A stretch of 64,000 nt of DNA from Grifola frondosa (taxonomy: Eukaryota > Basidiomycota > Agaricomycetes > Polyporales > Grifolaceae), in NCBI GenBank assembly GCA_001683735.1, contig LUGG01000005.1, positions 1,302,001-1,366,000 of the forward strand, given 5' to 3'. Positions 60,604 through 64,000 of the stretch are shown here, piece by piece; positions within the stretch are counted from its first letter, which is position 1; each line of letters opens with the position of its first letter. The notes beneath the pieces were generated by a model. That model did no database searches. It was not told the origin of the DNA and saw only the letters and a program-made list of their open reading frames with translations. The position numbers and the translations under genes are program-made.

Positions 60604-63600
60604 ATGATAAAACTTATCATGCAAGAATGTATCTCTATAGTAATACGGCCTACATCTATATTATTATGTTCACCTTTATTACATTCAATAGCTTCTTATT
60701 ACATGTCAGTGTCAGATTTAATTCTGGAAGTCAAAATTTTCTTTATCATCATGTTTATCGGCGACATTATTTTGTTGTTTTGCATAAACAAAAACATGGA
60801 TTTATATGTTTACTTGATAGATTGGTGTATACAGTTCACTACTCACACAAACCTATTAAAGTATATATTAAATCATTTTCTAACATGCAACAAGTGGGTG
60901 GTGCTGCATCAGTAGCAAAAAATCTCGCACTTGGTCTTCAGATGAAATTCGCCTTATGTAGAAGATACAACATTGTTAACTGATAATGCTCGGTATAAGT
61001 TCAACAACTTATGGTCCTAAATCTGTATTATCTGATATAAATAAGGAGGCAGATACTGTGATGGCAAATGTTTCTTTGGCAGTATTAGCCACACGTTTAC
61101 CAGGTCATTCATTGGAATATTATGTCATCACATGGTTTATTTGTTCCTACCAGAACATCTAAGAAAAAGGCAGCAATGCAAGAGGTTTTACTACAACATG
61201 TATGTGATACATGTCCAGACTTTATATCTGTATATAAAAGATCAAATCTTTAAAAGCAATCTTGAGCGAGTACATCATCATCGAACACAATTGCAATATA
61301 CTTCAAATAATCAAACTAAATTTAAGTTTCCACCTGAAACTCCTGATTCTAGTTTGCTACACTCTACAATTGAGGATTTGTTCAAGACATTAATCCTGAT
61401 AAGTTTGCTGAGTCTGGCTGTGCTATTTGGGAAGATTAAGTCTCTCTTCAAAAATGAGAAAACTGGCTGATTGTAAATTCAACATGACTATTCTAACACC
61501 TGATCAACCCATGACAAGATTGGAACACCATTCAGAGGATGACCCTGTCAAAGAAATAGCTGGTCCATTACTTTTGCCAAACTGTAAAGACATATGTTTT
61601 GAATGTAACAGTTATATGGAAAAAGAATTTGTCCACCAGATGCTTTGGCAAATGGTTTATGGATCGGAGAAGTACCACTCAGCTTCAAAATTTAACATGG
61701 ACTGAGAAAATGCTTATTGCTCGGGTCAAACATAATCATTGCATCGTCAAGGTTCAGGTTTCTGGTATGTCTAAGATGAAGGCCAATGTTCTAAGTCATT
61801 CAATTCCCTGCCTAAAATTTATTCGGTGTTACCTCCAACACGAGAAGAATTAGATGAAGTTTTAGCATTTTTATTTTTGGGTCCTAACATGCCAACATCA
61901 CAGGATTATAAAGTATTCCTATGTTGGTTAGACGTAATAAAGTTGCTGAAGCTTTGGAATGGCTCAAACTCAATCATGTTGATTATGCCGATGTTAACAT
62001 TTCTTATGCTAATCTCTCATCCTATCCGAAGATGTTCCACCTGTATAGTTGATTATACTCAGTCATATGATTCAACTAAGATCCTGAAGCCACTGCAGTG
62101 AATGATAATGAATGGAGGAAGGTGCTGATGATGAGTGTCCTTTTGTTGTTCATGGGCTAACTGGAGAAAGCATGATCAATTTAATGAAAATGCGACCTTC
62201 TGAAGTCGGGCAAGAGCAGTTAAGCATTTTAAACAAGGAAAGGTTTTGGGAATTGGCCAAGAAAAGGTACCTGAAAGTCTTTACCATAATCCTCAACTAT
62301 ATCCACAAATGTTTCCTTGGCTCTTTCCCTATGGTTTGGGAGGCTTGGAGAATAATGCAGGCTATAAGAGAGTTTCTGAGGAGAGACGCAAACAACAACT
62401 GCTAATGTATCATGACAAGCGTTTTCAACTAGAGCCATTGTTTCCATTGGTTGCCTTCAATCATGAACAGATCAAAAATTCCACCACTGCAGGATATCTT
62501 TTAGCTGAGCGAAGCAAATTACAGATATTGCTGATCGTCTTTTACATTTGAACAATGATACTTTGACAGATCTAGTGAAGCTGTCTATCAGAAGGACCAG
62601 TGAAACCTGAGACAGAAGAGGAGAAGGCATGTTTTAAAATCATCAATGACCTGGATCATGTGGCATATCGTGTCAAAGGTTCTATGACAAGTAAAAAGTA
62701 CATGTGTAATGAAATCTGGGCATTAACTTCATATTTAGGAGCACCTTCTGGTTTATAACATTCTCACCTGCAGATATTAATCATCCAATTGCATTTATAC
62801 TTTGCAGACAAGGATGAGGTATTTAAACCACAATTCAGAATAAGGATGAGCGATTCAGACTTATAGCCAATAATCCAGTTGCAGGGGCTAGATTTTTCAA
62901 AATGATGGTAGAATTATTTCTGACACATGTACTAGGAGTAGGATTGGACCGTCGAGGTATTTATGGTGATACTGCTGGATACTATGGCACTGTGGAGCAA
63001 CAGGGTCGACTCACTTTAACATATGCACATGTTAATATGGATTCAGGGTGGATTAACTCCACAAGAGATTCGTGATCGCATTATGGATCCAAACTCTGAT
63101 TTTCAAAAAATATGGTGGAATATTTGGAGAGTGTACAAATTGGTGAATTTATGAATGGCACAATGGAAGATGTGGAACAACAATTGAAGAGACCAATGAG
63201 CCAATCCTGAGCGACATCCTCCTACTGAGTCTTTACCCGATGCTCCACCTCCAAAATGTTCTAATAAGGATTGTCAAAATTGTAATGACTGTGAGAAATA
63301 CAATAGCTGGTGGAAACAATTCACTAATATTGTGGAGAGCTAATGTATTTATCTAACCATCACTCATGTAGAAAGTATCGGGATGGTGATAAAGATGGCA
63401 ATTCTAGAGGTTGTATCAATAAGCTGGGTAACTGTAAAGCTAGATTTCCAAGGAAACATATTTGGAGACTATGTTGATCCTGCTACAGGTGCTCTTAATA
63501 TGAAAAAGGGGGAGGCATGGATTAATACTGTGACCCCAACGGTGACATATCTCTTAAGATGTAATACTGATGTCACAAGCTTACTTTCAGGCACAGCCAT

Positions 63601-64000
63601 CAAATCAGTAATTGCTTATGTTGCTGATTATATCACCAAAACCCATTGAAGACACACATCATGTTTCAGGCTGTCCAAAAAGTATTTGATCGATATGCAG
63701 ACATTGTGACAGGTGATCAGAGCAGTAAGGAAAAGGCTAGGTCACTTATTACCAAAATCGTTAATAGTTTGACAGCTAGTTCTGAAATAGGTGGACCTAT
63801 GGCCATTATACTTACTGAAACATAAGGATCATTATACAAGTCATAAATTCCACATATGCTTTTGGAGAAGTTATATTAATCAGGTTAACTCTGCTTGGGA
63901 ACAGCCTTCATCGGATCAAACACCGGATAAAGTTGTTTAGGTAATGTTAAAGGCAAGGTGGTGGCACTATCAGCGGTATCAGACTATATTTATCACCCTT
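60604..64000 (+). pseudogene. Helitron Rep/helicase gene, broken and cut by the window end
   Basis: Coding blocks typical of Helitron transposases appear in order but in shifting frames. A Cys-containing N-terminal region with NLTWTEKMLIARVKHNHCIV (DUF6570-like) comes near 61700. YPQMFPWLFPYGLGGLE and LLMYHDKRFQLEPLFPLVAF (Helitron-like N domain) lie at 62300-62460. VAGARFFKMMVELFLTHVLGV is at about 62880. The HUH-type region LTLTYAHVNMDSGWI-like and the Tyr motif YVADYITKT are near 63020 and 63625. The PIF1-type helicase would lie beyond 64000. At least eight frame changes or stops make this copy inactive. AT-rich, unlike the host genes. Confidence 0.78.

Overview
The window looks like nuclear DNA of an agaricomycete basidiomycete, plausibly a wood-decay fungus. 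The genes are cut by many short introns (about 50-60 bp, GT..AG), include micro-exons of 10-16 nt, and encode GPI-anchored GH79 and GH16 enzymes, an NST1 protein, an Agaricomycete-style F-box protein and Helitron/Ty3-type transposons. The order Polyporales would fit but cannot be proven from the sequence.

Layout. 1-2.1 kb: no supportable gene. 2.1-11.9 kb: three paralogous GH79 (beta-glucuronidase-type) genes, copy 1 on + and copies 2 and 3 on -, all with signal peptide, both catalytic glutamates and a GPI-type tail. 13.8-15.5 kb (-): CBF1-like bHLH regulator. 18.1-20.0 kb (+): GH16 laminarinase-like enzyme. 20.7-22.7 kb (-): basic/serine-rich protein of unknown function. 24.8 kb (-): initiator tRNA-Met. 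25.2-29.4 kb (+): NEO1-type P4-ATPase, convergent with NST1 (29.5-33.6 kb, -). 33.9 kb: a TA-flanked MITE just upstream of NST1. 35.2-37.1 kb (+): secreted TIM-barrel glycosidase-like protein. 37.6-38.5 kb (+): SDR/NmrA-type NAD(P)-binding protein. 39.4-41.5 kb (+): GPHR/GPR89-type membrane protein. 41.9-43.9 kb (+): F-box protein broken by a second kind of MITE.

From about 42.3 kb the sequence becomes AT-rich and repetitive. It holds two inverted copies of a 381-bp MITE, a decayed Ty3/gypsy element (5' LTR, gag, protease, RT) that stops after RT, an 8.1-kb inverted-repeat structure made of two almost identical 2.79-kb LTR-like arms around a 2.5-kb spacer, and a truncated, broken Helitron running off the window end.

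Two window-wide patterns stand out. First, most conserved genes carry one or several 1-nt frame breaks (mostly deletions) although the protein continues intact in the next frame; uncorrected indels in the assembly explain this better than parallel gene death. Second, the gypsy element has lost function in a different way: its in-frame stops are all TGA at positions where CGA (Arg) is expected, and its RT active-site Asp has become Asn by the matching G-to-A change. That is the footprint of CpG deamination of methylated repeats.

The left part mixes cell-wall/plant-polysaccharide enzymes (GH79, GH16, TIM-barrel protein) with housekeeping genes (lipid flippase, pH regulator, NST1, tRNA). Only the GH79 trio looks like a true functional cluster, built by tandem duplication.
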